A DNA stretch of 64,000 bases from Maribacter litoralis (GCF_003075045.1 NZ_QCZD01000003.1:868001-932000); one strand, 5' to 3'. Positions 1 to 8,911 are shown, counted from the stretch's first letter. The notes: generated from the letters alone by a model not told the origin. A program made the numbers and translations.

Positions 1-297
1 TATTTTGAGCCCTTATTGCAAAAAGCCTATACATTTCATTATGTGTTTTCGTTGGTATTGGTCATCACCTTCTTAATTGCGTCGAAGAACAATTCATTTT
101 TTCAGCAGTTAGGCTTTCTTTATATGGCCGCACTTGTATTTAAGATCACTTTGTTCGCAATGATTTTCTATCCTTACCTGCTTGGAGAACTAATTATGCC
201 TCAGTTATATAGGGGAATGCTATTGATTCCAATCTTAATATTTCTATTTCTAGAGGTATTTTTTATAGCCAAAATTATGGGGAATAAAAGTCTATAA
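1..297 (+). CDS. Small membrane protein upstream of atpB, DUF6168-like (5' partial)
   Basis: The reading frame is open from base 1, so the gene starts before the window; the first in-frame TTG at 16 is probably internal. The visible 98 residues form about four hydrophobic segments separated by short loops, with few charges. In Flavobacteriaceae a small multi-spanning protein of the DUF6168 type commonly sits just before atpB with AtpI/AtpZ-like genes, and position plus topology are my reasons for the call. A role in ATP synthase assembly or c-ring handling is inference from location only. The stop is 90 bp before atpB, and a promoter-like element lies in that gap, so atpB can also be transcribed separately. 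Confidence 0.6.
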   Translation, partial: YFEPLLQKAYTFHYVFSLVLVITFLIASKNNSFFQQLGFLYMAALVFKITLFAMIFYPYLLGELIMPQLYRGMLLIPILIFLFLEVFFIAKIMGNKSL

Positions 298-314
298 ATT
301 TTAAAGCTTTAAAA

Positions 315-347
315 TTGGGATGGTTATGTTATTATTGACTACTTTTG
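315..347 (+). promoter_or_regulatory. Bacteroidota-type promoter for the atp operon
   Basis: A -33-like TTG at 315-317 and a -7 box TACTTTTG at 340-347 (consensus TAnnTTTG) are separated by 22 nt. The start codon of atpB is 40 nt downstream. The spacing is at the upper end of what is accepted for this promoter class. Confidence 0.55.
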
Positions 348-387
348 CGCAAAATTTCTAGGAGCTTAATTTTTTGACATAGAACTA

Positions 388-1566
388 ATGATGAAAGTTT
401 CAAATACGATTAAAACCTTATTACAACTTCTAATACTTTGTTTCTCATTGCAAAGTTTTGCACTATCCGATACCGAACAAGAAGGTGCGGTGAGTACTAA
501 AGAAGAGGTAGATGAGTATATTTTACACCACTTAAAAGACTCTCATGATTTTCACTTGTTTTCATATACCAATGATGCAGGCGAAAGAAAACATGTTGGT
601 TTTCCATTACCGGTGATCTTATGGTCAAGCAACGGATTGGTAACTTTTATGTCGTCTGAATTTCATCATGATGATAACGGTGAAGTAGTCGTAGAAAAGA
701 ACGGATCTAAATTCGTAAAGCTTCACAGTAAAATTTATGAGTTGGAAACGGGCGCATCTTCAGTGAATTTTGATGAAGAGCACCATGCAACAAATGCGCA
801 TAAGGTTTTAGATTTTTCTATTACCAAAAGTGTAGTTGGGGTTTTGTTGGTAGGTTTATTAATGCTACTCGCCTTTTCTTCATTAGCTAAGCAGTATGCC
901 AAGAAAAGTATTCCTACAGGATTCGGTAGAGTGTTAGAACCATTGGTTTTATATGTTAGGGATGAAATTGCAAGACCTAACATTGGCGAAAAGCATTACA
1001 GAAAATTTACAGGGTACCTTTTAACCGTATTCTTTTTTATATGGGTACTGAACTTATTGGGTCTTACTCCTTTCGGTTTTAATGTAACAGGGCAAATAGC
1101 TGTAACTGCTTGTTTGGCTATTTTCACATTGATCATTTATACGGTAAGTGGTAATAAAGATTACTGGATGCACATTTTATGGATGCCGGGCGTACCTGTA
1201 TTCGTAAAACCTATATTGGCTATTATAGAATTAGCAGGTGCATTTATCATTAAACCATTTTCATTGTTAGTGCGTTTGTTCGCAAACATATCTGCAGGTC
1301 ACATTGTAGTAATGAGCTTAATTGCAATTATGTTTACACTTAAGGAGAGTTTAGGTGTAGCGGGCGCTACTGGTCTTTCTTTGGTGTTGTCATTTTTTAT
1401 TACGTTAATTGAGGTTTTAGTAGCCTTTTTGCAAGCATATATATTTACCGCGCTTTCAGCCTTGTTTATAGGTATGGCAGTCGCAGAACACGACCATGAT
1501 CATCATCATGATGAGGCTGGTCACGAAGTAGCCGATACAGAAGATGTAAGGGCAGACTTCATATAA
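388..1566 (+). CDS. atpB: F0F1 ATP synthase subunit a
   Basis: Proton-channel subunit of F0 in the inner membrane. Residues 1-27 look like a cleavable signal peptide; a polar region of about 115 residues (28-145) follows, then the usual transmembrane core from about 147. The essential arginine is R296 in the LLVRLFAN motif, and Q349 matches the conserved glutamine of the last helix. Length is 392, much longer than the E. coli protein, because of the exported N-terminal domain, which is normal for Bacteroidota. The C-terminus has a histidine/aspartate-rich tail (about 367-380). Starts at 388 and 391 are equally possible. First structural gene of the operon, 39 bp before atpE. Confidence 0.95.
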   Translation: MMKVSNTIKTLLQLLILCFSLQSFALSDTEQEGAVSTKEEVDEYILHHLKDSHDFHLFSYTNDAGERKHVGFPLPVILWSSNGLVTFMSSEFHHDDNGEVVVEKNGSKFVKLHSKIYELETGASSVNFDEEHHATNAHKVLDFSITKSVVGVLLVGLLMLLAFSSLAKQYAKKSIPTGFGRVLEPLVLYVRDEIARPNIGEKHYRKFTGYLLTVFFFIWVLNLLGLTPFGFNVTGQIAVTACLAIFTLIIYTVSGNKDYWMHILWMPGVPVFVKPILAIIELAGAFIIKPFSLLVRLFANISAGHIVVMSLIAIMFTLKESLGVAGATGLSLVLSFFITLIEVLVAFLQAYIFTALSALFIGMAVAEHDHDHHHDEAGHEVADTEDVRADFI

Positions 1567-1587
1567 AAGAGAGTTTTTTTAATTTAA

Positions 1588-1800
<213 letters not shown>

Positions 1801-1814
1801 GAACACGAAAACCC

Positions 1815-1857
1815 AAAGGCATTTTCCTGTAACGGTTGGTTGCAGGAAATGTTTTTA
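1815..1857 (+). terminator. Hairpin with T-run between atpE and atpF (attenuator or 3'-end stabiliser)
   Basis: The segment 1820-1829 pairs with 1843-1851 with one bulged T, through a core of CCTG/CAGG; the stem can be extended outward by pairing AAAGG with the run of five T at 1852-1856. The loop is about 12 nt. It looks like an intrinsic terminator, but atpF follows 30 bp on, so partial termination or protection of the atpE 3' end is more likely than full stop. Confidence 0.5.
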
Positions 1858-1887
1858 ATTATTGATTTAGATTTTAAAGATTAAGAT

Positions 1888-2388
1888 ATGGAAGTTTTAT
1901 TGAATGATTTTTCACCAGGATTGTTTATTGTACAAACAATATTATTATTAGGTTTAATTTTCTTAATGGTAAAATTTGCCTGGAAACCTATCTTGAACTC
2001 ATTGAACGAGAGAGAGACAGGAATACAAGAAGCATTGGCTGCTGCTGAAAAGGCTAAAGCAGATATGCAGAACCTTCAAGCGGATAATGACAGAATGTTG
2101 CAAGAAGCACGTTCTGAGCGTGAGGCAATGTTAAAAGATGCTCGTGAAATCAAAGAAAAAATGATCGCTGACTCTAAAGAGCAAGCAAAATTAGAAGGTG
2201 ATAAAATGTTGAAACAAGCGCAAGCTGCTATCGAAAGTGAGAAAAAAGCAGCGGTTGCCGACATTAAAAGTCAAGTTGCAGAATTGTCTGTAGCAATTGC
2301 CGAGAAGGTAATAAAAGAAGAGTTATCTAGTAATGACAAGCAATTGAAGTTGGTAGATACAATGTTGAGCGATATAAAACTTAACTAA
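1888..2388 (+). CDS. atpF: F0F1 ATP synthase subunit b
   Basis: Peripheral stalk subunit, 166 residues. One N-terminal transmembrane helix (about 10-28) is followed by a long charged, alanine-rich coiled coil (about 35-150) that runs along F1 and binds delta. Length and layout are typical of bacterial b subunits. The gene lies after the atpE hairpin and ends only 8 nt before atpH, which suggests translational coupling of the two stalk subunits. Confidence 0.95.
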   Translation: MEVLLNDFSPGLFIVQTILLLGLIFLMVKFAWKPILNSLNERETGIQEALAAAEKAKADMQNLQADNDRMLQEARSEREAMLKDAREIKEKMIADSKEQAKLEGDKMLKQAQAAIESEKKAAVADIKSQVAELSVAIAEKVIKEELSSNDKQLKLVDTMLSDIKLN

Positions 2389-2396
2389 AAGAAATA

Positions 2397-2936
2397 ATGA
2401 GCGAATCTAGAGCTGCATTACGTTACGCAAAGGCGATATTGGATATGGCCAAGGAAAACAAAGCCTTGGACGCTGTTGAGAAAGATATGCGTTCAATCGC
2501 CGCTACTATTTCCGATAGTAAAGAATTAAAAGATGTATTGGCTAGTCCGGTAGTTTCTGGTGCTTCTAAAAAGAGTGCATTACTTGAAATTTTCAAAGGG
2601 TGTAATTCAATTACAGAAGGTACAATTACTATGTTGGTAGACAACAAACGTTTAGCTATGCTGAATGAAGTTGCCTTAAAATACATTATTCTTAATGAGC
2701 AATTAAAAGGTAAAAACGTAGCTTATGTAACTACTGCTGTACCTTTAAATGCTGCAATGGAGAAAAAAATATTAAAGCAAGTTGCTACAATTACTGGAGA
2801 TGAAGTTACCATTGAAAGTAAAATTGATGAAAGTATCATAGGAGGATTTATCTTAAGAGTTGGAGATTTACAGTATGATGCTAGCATAAGTAACAAGCTT
2901 AGTAATTTAAAAAGAGAATTTTCAAATAGTCTATAA
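2397..2936 (+). CDS. atpH: F0F1 ATP synthase subunit delta
   Basis: Delta subunit (OSCP homologue), 179 residues, which joins the b stalk to the top of the alpha/beta hexamer. The N-terminal helical domain begins SRAALRYAKAIL, the family's typical opening, and the C-terminal part has the signature IIGGFILRVGD (about 145-156). ATG overlaps the end of a short spacer after atpF. The 60-bp gap to atpA contains a heptad-repeat spacer (2971-2991). Confidence 0.95.
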   Translation: MSESRAALRYAKAILDMAKENKALDAVEKDMRSIAATISDSKELKDVLASPVVSGASKKSALLEIFKGCNSITEGTITMLVDNKRLAMLNEVALKYIILNEQLKGKNVAYVTTAVPLNAAMEKKILKQVATITGDEVTIESKIDESIIGGFILRVGDLQYDASISNKLSNLKREFSNSL

Positions 2937-2942
2937 TAACTA

Positions 2943-2991
2943 TATAAGACCACGAGTGTTTACATTCATGATCTAATATCTTATATCTAAT
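2943..2991 (+). repeat. Heptad-repeat spacer, atpH-atpA
   Basis: Three 7-bp units in tandem, ATCTAAT, ATCTTAT, ATCTAAT, at 2971, 2978 and 2985. An inverted partner (ATATAAGAC) at about 2942-2950 can pair with part of the tandem run. Ends 5 bp before the atpA start. Same period as the other operon spacers described in the findings. Confidence 0.6.
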
Positions 2992-2996
2992 TAAAA

Positions 2997-4577
2997 ATGG
3001 CAGGAGTAAAAGCCGCTGAAGTATCAGCAATTTTAAAGAAACAATTATCAGGATTCGATGCTACCGCTACTTTAGACGAAGTAGGTACTGTATTACAGGT
3101 AGGTGATGGTATCGCAAGGGTTTTCGGACTAGCTAATGCTCAATATGGAGAATTGGTTGAATTTGAAGGCGGACTTGAAGGTATCGTTCTTAACCTTGAA
3201 GAAGATAACGTTGGTGTGGTTCTTTTAGGACCTTCTAAATCTGTTGGTGAAGGAGATACGGTTAAACGTACGCAACGTATTGCTTCTGTAAAAGTTGGTG
3301 AAGGTATTGTTGGTCGTGTTGTGGATACTTTAGGTAACCCAATTGACGGTAAAGGACCTATTTCTGGCGATACTTATGAAATGCCACTTGAGCGTAAAGC
3401 TCCTGGTGTTATCTATAGAGAGCCGGTAACCGAGCCAATGCAATCTGGTATTAAGGCAATTGATGCCATGATTCCAGTTGGTAGAGGACAAAGAGAGTTG
3501 GTTATTGGTGACCGTCAAACTGGTAAGACTACAGTTTGTATCGATACTATTTTGAATCAAAAAGAATTTTATGATGCTGGTGAGCCTGTTTACTGTATCT
3601 ATGTTGCCATAGGTCAAAAGGCATCTACCGTTGCCGGTATTGCTCAAGTATTAGAAGATAAAGGCGCAATGGCGTATACGACTATTGTAGCTGCAAATGC
3701 ATCCGACCCTGCACCAATGCAAGTATATGCACCGTTTACAGGAGCATCTATTGGTGAGTATTTCCGTGATACTGGTCGTCCTGCATTAATTATATATGAT
3801 GATTTATCTAAGCAAGCGGTTGCTTACCGTGAGGTGTCTCTTTTGTTAAGAAGACCACCAGGACGTGAGGCTTACCCTGGTGACGTTTTCTACCTGCACT
3901 CTAGATTATTGGAGCGTGCGGCAAAGGTTATCAATGATGATGATATCGCAAAAGAAATGAACGATTTACCTGAGGTATTAAAGCCAATGGTAAAAGGTGG
4001 TGGTTCTTTGACTGCATTACCTATTATTGAAACACAAGCGGGTGACGTTTCGGCATATATCCCAACGAACGTAATTTCTATTACTGACGGACAGATATTC
4101 TTGGAGCAAGATTTATTCAACCAAGGTGTAAGACCGGCAATTAACGTGGGTATTTCTGTATCTCGTGTTGGTGGTAACGCTCAGATTAAATCAATGAAGA
4201 AAGTTGCGGGTACATTGAAGTTGGATCAAGCGCAGTTCCGTGAATTGGAAGCATTTGCGAAATTCGGTTCTGATCTAGATGCAGCAACATTGAACGTTAT
4301 TGAAAAAGGACGTAGAAACGTTGAAATTTTAAAGCAGGCACAAAACGATCCATTTACAGTAGAGGATCAAGTAGCAATTATTTATGCAGGTTCTAAAAAC
4401 TTGTTAAGAGATGTTCCTGTTGAGAAAGTAAAAGAATTTGAACGTGACTACTTAGAGTTTTTGAACGCTAAGCACAGAGATGTTCTAGATACATTGAAGT
4501 CAGGTAAACTTACCGATGAGGTTACAGATACATTGACTTCTGTTTGTAAAGAGCTTTCAGCGAAATATAAGAACTAA
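2997..4577 (+). CDS. atpA: F0F1 ATP synthase subunit alpha
   Basis: Non-catalytic nucleotide-binding subunit of the F1 hexamer, 526 residues. The P-loop GDRQTGKT spans residues 171-178 with K177 as the phosphate-binding lysine. The beta-barrel N-terminal domain, the conserved [12 protein letters not shown] segment and the [14 protein letters not shown] signature are all present. The catalytic partner beta (atpD) is not in this window; in Flavobacteriia atpD-atpC usually form a separate operon, so F1 assembly here depends on a second locus (established for the group, not visible here). Confidence 0.97.
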   Translation: MAGVKAAEVSAILKKQLSGFDATATLDEVGTVLQVGDGIARVFGLANAQYGELVEFEGGLEGIVLNLEEDNVGVVLLGPSKSVGEGDTVKRTQRIASVKVGEGIVGRVVDTLGNPIDGKGPISGDTYEMPLERKAPGVIYREPVTEPMQSGIKAIDAMIPVGRGQRELVIGDRQTGKTTVCIDTILNQKEFYDAGEPVYCIYVAIGQKASTVAGIAQVLEDKGAMAYTTIVAANASDPAPMQVYAPFTGASIGEYFRDTGRPALIIYDDLSKQAVAYREVSLLLRRPPGREAYPGDVFYLHSRLLERAAKVINDDDIAKEMNDLPEVLKPMVKGGGSLTALPIIETQAGDVSAYIPTNVISITDGQIFLEQDLFNQGVRPAINVGISVSRVGGNAQIKSMKKVAGTLKLDQAQFRELEAFAKFGSDLDAATLNVIEKGRRNVEILKQAQNDPFTVEDQVAIIYAGSKNLLRDVPVEKVKEFERDYLEFLNAKHRDVLDTLKSGKLTDEVTDTLTSVCKELSAKYKN

Positions 4578-4580
4578 AAA

Positions 4581-4651
4581 AGTACTGAGTACTGAGTAAA
4601 AAGTACATAGTATTGAAGCAACTTAATACTATGTACTTTTTACTAAATACT
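4581..4651 (+). repeat. Heptad inverted-repeat spacer, atpA-atpG
   Basis: Five heptads of form AGTANNN start at 4581, 4588, 4595, 4602 and 4609; after a short loop four heptads of form NNNTACT start at 4624, 4631, 4638 and 4645. Within this, 4595-4614 and 4625-4644 are a perfect 20-bp inverted repeat with a 10-nt loop. It fills nearly the whole atpA-atpG gap. There is no strong T-run at the far end, so it is not a plain terminator. Confidence 0.9.
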
Positions 4652-4658
4652 GAATAAA

Positions 4659-5519
4659 ATGGCAAATTTAAAGGAAATACGAAATAGGATTTCATCGGTT
4701 TCTTCAACGATGCAGATTACCAGTGCCATGAAAATGGTTTCTGCTGCTAAATTGAAAAAGGCGCAAGATGCCATTACGGCAATGAGACCTTATGCCGATA
4801 AACTGACCGAGTTACTACAAAATCTAAGTGCTAGTTTAGAAGGTGATTCTGGTAGTGTGTATGCAGATAATCGTGTAGTAAATAAAGTCTTGATCGTATC
4901 GGTTACTTCTAATAGAGGTCTTTGTGGTGCTTTTAATACCAACATTTTAAAGCAGTCTGTAAACCTTGTAGAGAATATATATGCTGGGAAAGAAGTAGAT
5001 TTTGTTGCTGTTGGTAAAAAGGCTAACGATTATTTAGGTAAACGTTATAAGGTTATTGCTAATCATAGCGGTGTCTTTGATGACTTAACTTTTGATAATG
5101 TTGCTGCCATTGCAGAAGATTTAATGGAATTGTTTACAGTGGGTGCATATGATCGCATTGATATTGTTTATAACAAGTTTAAAAATGCCGCTACGCAAAT
5201 TGTAATGACAGAGCAATTTTTACCAATTGTACCATTAGAAGTAGAAGAAACGGCAAGCGCAGATTATACTTTTGAACCTTCAAAAGTTGAAATCATTGAG
5301 CAATTGATACCTAAATCACTGAAAACACAATTGTATAAAGGAATAAGAGATTCTTTTGCAAGTGAGCATGGTGCGCGTATGACGGCAATGCATAAAGCAA
5401 CAGATAATGCTACCGAGTTACGTGATCAATTAAAATTGACCTATAACAAAGCAAGACAAGCTGCAATTACTAACGAGATATTAGAAATCGTTGGTGGTGC
5501 AGAAGCATTGAATAACTAA
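4659..5519 (+). CDS. atpG: F0F1 ATP synthase subunit gamma
   Basis: Central rotor shaft of F1, 286 residues. The N-terminal helix carries the conserved pattern RISSVSSTMQITSAMKMV and the C-terminal helix the signature TELRDQLKLTYNKARQAAIT near 250-270; both helices form the coiled coil inside the hexamer. The middle Rossmann-like domain includes TSNRGLCGAFN. It is the last gene of the operon and is followed by an intrinsic terminator at 5574-5600. Neither atpD nor atpC follows. Confidence 0.96.
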   Translation: MANLKEIRNRISSVSSTMQITSAMKMVSAAKLKKAQDAITAMRPYADKLTELLQNLSASLEGDSGSVYADNRVVNKVLIVSVTSNRGLCGAFNTNILKQSVNLVENIYAGKEVDFVAVGKKANDYLGKRYKVIANHSGVFDDLTFDNVAAIAEDLMELFTVGAYDRIDIVYNKFKNAATQIVMTEQFLPIVPLEVEETASADYTFEPSKVEIIEQLIPKSLKTQLYKGIRDSFASEHGARMTAMHKATDNATELRDQLKLTYNKARQAAITNEILEIVGGAEALNN

Positions 5520-5573
5520 TGCCACTTGATAACATATTTGAAGTCATTTTGAGCTTGAATATATACTAAGTTG

Positions 5574-5600
5574 AAAACCCCACCTTAACGTGGGGTTTTT
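5574..5600 (+). terminator. Intrinsic terminator of the atp operon
   Basis: Stem AAAACCCCAC (5574-5583) pairs with GTGGGGTTTT (5590-5599), loop CTTAAC, ending in a run of five T. Lies 55 bp after the atpG stop. Confidence 0.9.
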
Positions 5601-5649
5601 ACTTTTATAGCTATTAGATTCCTTTTTTTATCCGACTTTTGCTTTGACC

Positions 5650-6870
5650 ATGAAATCTAAAAAAACCGCCTTACTTTTTATTTTTATTACCATTTTAGTT
5701 GATGTCATCGGTATCGGCATCATTCTTCCAATTATTCCAGATTTGATTATGGAGTTAACGGGCGAAGGTAATCACATGGCAATCATCTATGGAATGTGGC
5801 TCACGACCGCATTTGCCGGTATGCAGTTTTTGTTTTCGCCTGTGCTTGGTGAAATTTCCGATAGATTTGGTAGAAGACCCATATTGCTTATTGCGCTATT
5901 AGGCTTAAGTATCGATTACTTGATTCATGCGTGGGCGCCAACAATTACCTGGTTGTTTCTTGGGCGATTTTTAGCAGGTATCACAGGTGCTAGTTTTACT
6001 GTTGCCTCTGCTTATATTGCCGACGTAAGTACGAAAGAAAACAAAGCAAAGAATTTTGGATTAATTGGGGCTGCTTTCGGAATAGGTTTTATCATCGGTC
6101 CTGGTATTGGTGGTTTTTTTGGTGAGATAGATATTCGTTTACCATTTTATATAGCTGCTGGCTTAACGTTTGCCAATTTTCTTTTTGGCTATTTCTTTGT
6201 TCCTGAATCGTTGACAAAAGAAAATAGACGACAAATCAATTTTTCTAAAATGATTCCAGGGGTTTCTTTGTTCGCATTGAGAAACTACAAGGGGATCTTA
6301 CTATTGATATCTGCTTTTTTCTTGGCAAATCTTGCTGGGCAGGCACTTCCATCTACATGGTCATACTACGGTATAGAGCGATATGATTGGACTCCGAAAC
6401 AAATAGGATTGTCGCTAATGGTCGTAGGTTTATTGGTTGCAATCGTACAAGGGTTTTTAGTAGGTAAGATTGTAAAGAAGTTTGGAAAGCGTAAAGTAAT
6501 TACATTCGGTTTTTTGTTATGGACGGTTGGTATGTTCTTATTTTCTTTTGCCAAAGAACCGTGGATGCTATATGCGTTCTTAATTCCGTATGCATTGGGC
6601 GGTATTGCTGGTCCAACGGTACAAGGCGTAATTTCTAACCAAGTATCTGAAAAGGAGCAGGGAATTTTACAAGGATCGATTACCGGTTTGGTTAGTATTA
6701 CCGCCATACTTGGACAATTCATCTTTGCGCCTGTATTTTATTATTTTATACGTCCTGAAGCATCAATCTACTTTCCAGGAGCACCATATGCTTTGGCGGC
6801 AGTATTTCTCTTAGCGGCATTCATATTAGCTTCTACGGCTATAAAACGTATGGATGTAGAGCCGGAATAA
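5650..6870 (+). CDS. MFS drug exporter of the Tet/TCR type
   Basis: Twelve-helix major facilitator, about 406 residues from the ATG at 5650 (an in-frame TTG at 5644 is less likely). Motif A between helices 2 and 3 reads SPVLGEISDRFGRRPILL, which is the TetA-class form, and motif C in helix 5 contains GPGIGGFFG. These mark proton-driven antiporters exporting tetracycline-like or other amphiphilic compounds; the real substrate cannot be read from sequence, and chromosomal homologues of this kind often give no tetracycline resistance. Stands alone after the atp terminator. A GACTTTTG box close to the -7 consensus lies 9 nt before the start. Confidence 0.85.
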   Translation: MKSKKTALLFIFITILVDVIGIGIILPIIPDLIMELTGEGNHMAIIYGMWLTTAFAGMQFLFSPVLGEISDRFGRRPILLIALLGLSIDYLIHAWAPTITWLFLGRFLAGITGASFTVASAYIADVSTKENKAKNFGLIGAAFGIGFIIGPGIGGFFGEIDIRLPFYIAAGLTFANFLFGYFFVPESLTKENRRQINFSKMIPGVSLFALRNYKGILLLISAFFLANLAGQALPSTWSYYGIERYDWTPKQIGLSLMVVGLLVAIVQGFLVGKIVKKFGKRKVITFGFLLWTVGMFLFSFAKEPWMLYAFLIPYALGGIAGPTVQGVISNQVSEKEQGILQGSITGLVSITAILGQFIFAPVFYYFIRPEASIYFPGAPYALAAVFLLAAFILASTAIKRMDVEPE

Positions 6871-6944
6871 AATCTTTTTTCAATTTAGGACGTAACATTT
6901 TTTAGTTTTTTAATCTAAAGGGTAAACAAACAAAAACTCTTACG

Positions 6945-7787
6945 ATGAAAACAATTAAAAATTTACTATTCGGATTGCTTATTTTTTCAGCACTTTCTAC
7001 AACGGCACAAGACAAGCCTTTTGAAGTAAAAGTTACTGGTGAAGGAGACCCAATTCTTCTTTTTCCAGGATTTGCGTGCACAGGTGAAGTTTGGGATGCT
7101 ACAGTAGTAGAACTATCAAAAGAATATGAATGTCACGTTTTTACTTTTGCCGGCTTCGGTGACGTTCCTGCCATTGAAAAACCATGGTTACCAAAAATAA
7201 AAGATGGTGTTGAAGCATATGTGTTAGAAAATAAATTAGAAAATCCCGTTTTGATGGGTCATAGTTTAGGTGGTGCATTGGCACTTTGGATGGCAGCAGA
7301 GGGTAATTCATATAAAGAACTGATCATTGTAGATGCTTTACCATCAACCGGTGCTTTAATGATGCCCGATTTTAAAAGTGAGTACATGGTGTATGATTCG
7401 CCATATAATAAACAGTTATTAGTTATGAACGATACCGATTTTGAAACTATGGTTGTTCAATTGGTTAGTGGCATGACCAAAGAAAAATCAAATCAAGAAA
7501 TAATTAAAAATTGGATGATTCTGGCAGATAGAGAGACCTATGTCTATGGCTATACCGATTTATTAAAGTTAGATTTACGTGAAGATTTGGCTAAGATAAA
7601 TGCACCGGTGACTATATTGGCGGCTACAGAACCTTATGGTTTAGAAATGGCAAAATCTACTTATGACCTACAGTATAAAACGCTTGCAGAATACACCATT
7701 GACTTTGCATATGGCTCATCACATTTTATCATGTATGATCAACCACAGTGGTTTATAAAGAATCTTAAAAATGCCTTGAAGAACTAA
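6945..7787 (+). CDS. Exported alpha/beta-hydrolase
   Basis: 280 residues with an N-terminal signal peptide (cleavage near ALSTTAQ, about residue 21). The nucleophile elbow is GHSLGG (about 104-109) with serine as nucleophile, and a histidine in SSHFIMYDQP near the C-terminus fits the catalytic histidine. The oxyanion region LLFPGFACTGEVWD is typical of the fold. Probably a periplasmic esterase or lactonase; the substrate is unknown. Its TAA overlaps the ATG of the following ECF sigma gene by one base, so the hydrolase and the sigma factor are likely translated together, an unusual pairing that hints at a shared signal or stress. Confidence 0.75.
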   Translation: MKTIKNLLFGLLIFSALSTTAQDKPFEVKVTGEGDPILLFPGFACTGEVWDATVVELSKEYECHVFTFAGFGDVPAIEKPWLPKIKDGVEAYVLENKLENPVLMGHSLGGALALWMAAEGNSYKELIIVDALPSTGALMMPDFKSEYMVYDSPYNKQLLVMNDTDFETMVVQLVSGMTKEKSNQEIIKNWMILADRETYVYGYTDLLKLDLREDLAKINAPVTILAATEPYGLEMAKSTYDLQYKTLAEYTIDFAYGSSHFIMYDQPQWFIKNLKNALKN

Positions 7788-8281
7788 TGAGCTCTAAAGA
7801 AATTACATACCAGAAAATCTATGAGGAAAACTACCCAAAGGTAATGCGATTATGCATGGGGTATACTGCAGGTAACGAGTCTCTTGCTAAAGATCTGGTA
7901 CAGGAAACATTTATTAAAATTTGGCAGAATTTAGACAGTTTTAGAAATGAAAGCGGAATAGGGACTTGGATTTATCGTATTTGTGTGAATACCTGTTTAG
8001 CTGAAATACGGAGGGAGCGTAAAAAGGACAGAAACCTTCAGATTGATAGTCTGAAGGTAAGTGATAACGGTGAAAACTCTGTTAACAAAGAGGAGATGTT
8101 GGTGCAACTGTATGCATGTATCAACAAGTTAAGCAGCACTAATAAAGCAATAATATTATTGGAATTGGAAGGCTTGCCCCAACTAGAGATTTCAGAAATA
8201 ATCGGGATAAAACATGAAGCTGTTCGAACTAGAATTCATCGAATAAAACAACAACTTACAAAATGCGTAAACAATGAATAA
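7787..8281 (+). CDS. ECF RNA polymerase sigma factor
   Basis: Extracytoplasmic-function sigma-70, 164 residues. Region 2 covers about 10-80 with the core-binding sequence AKDLVQETFIKIWQNLDSF; region 4 covers about 105-160 with a helix-turn-helix in LPQLEISEIIGIKHEAVRTRIHRI. Start overlaps the hydrolase stop (TAATG), and its own end overlaps the next gene by 8 nt. That tight coupling to a membrane protein suggests the downstream gene supplies an anti-sigma or sensor function. Confidence 0.9.
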   Translation: MSSKEITYQKIYEENYPKVMRLCMGYTAGNESLAKDLVQETFIKIWQNLDSFRNESGIGTWIYRICVNTCLAEIRRERKKDRNLQIDSLKVSDNGENSVNKEEMLVQLYACINKLSSTNKAIILLELEGLPQLEISEIIGIKHEAVRTRIHRIKQQLTKCVNNE

Positions 8282-8840
8282 TTTTGAAGATTTACAAAAG
8301 AAATGGCAGAACCAATCAGGTGTTTCTGCAACAGAAGACGGATTTCAATCGCTTTTAAAAAGCGTAAAATCCATAGAACAGAAACAAAGAACAGGAAACA
8401 TAGTTTTGACCCTTACTATTATTATTCTAGTGTCTTTTCTGATATATGTTTCAGGATACAACAGCGCGTCATTTATGCTTGGTATCGGTTTAATGATCGG
8501 TAGTTTAGTGATTAGAATTGCTATTGAATTGTTTAGTTTGAAAAGGCTGCGTAGCATTAGCTTTAGTAAAGATGCAAATACTTTTACTGAAGATTTAACT
8601 AGTTATTATTCCTTTAGAAAATATACGCATTACATAATTACACCTTTAGCTCTTATAGTTTATACCGTTGGGTTTATAATATTATTGCCATTGTTTAAGG
8701 CTAGCTTATCAAACGGATTTTATATTTATATTCTATGCTCATCAGTAGTGTTTTTAGTCCTGTTCTCAGTGTTTTTATACAAACAAGTAAAGAATGAACT
8801 TTTTAAATTAAAGCAATTACAAATGCAAGAGGGAGTATAA
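8274..8840 (+). CDS. Membrane protein coupled to the ECF sigma gene (candidate anti-sigma)
   Basis: 188 residues. Residues 1-42 are a soluble segment beginning NNFEDLQKKWQNQ, then two pairs of transmembrane helices (about 43-84 and 116-168) separated by a basic, polar loop. The short cytoplasmic head before the first helix, with W11 and a helical pattern, resembles membrane-bound anti-sigma proteins of Bacteroidota. The gene overlaps the sigma factor by 8 nt. No zinc-binding HxxxCxxC of ZAS anti-sigmas is present, so the function is inferred from context only. Confidence 0.6.
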   Translation: MNNFEDLQKKWQNQSGVSATEDGFQSLLKSVKSIEQKQRTGNIVLTLTIIILVSFLIYVSGYNSASFMLGIGLMIGSLVIRIAIELFSLKRLRSISFSKDANTFTEDLTSYYSFRKYTHYIITPLALIVYTVGFIILLPLFKASLSNGFYIYILCSSVVFLVLFSVFLYKQVKNELFKLKQLQMQEGV

Positions 8841-8874
8841 TATTTGTGATCACGATGTTAAATGACCTATTAAA

Positions 8875-8911
8875 CCCATATTACTTATTATCTTTATAAG
8901 AATAATATGGG
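8875..8911 (+). promoter_or_regulatory. Dyad enclosing the start codon of the 8907 gene
   Basis: Perfect 9-bp inverted repeat CCCATATTA (8875-8883) and TAATATGGG (8903-8911), continued inward by CTTAT (8884-8888) and ATAAG (8896-8900). The loop and inner stem hold TATCTTTA (8889-8896), one base off the -7 consensus. The right arm contains the ATG at 8907. It can act either as an operator at DNA level or as an RNA hairpin hiding the start codon. Confidence 0.5.

Noticed and set aside
5650-6870. Tetracycline resistance gene tet
   Set aside because: Only the family motif is TetA-like; chromosomal relatives mostly export other compounds, and no tetR lies nearby.
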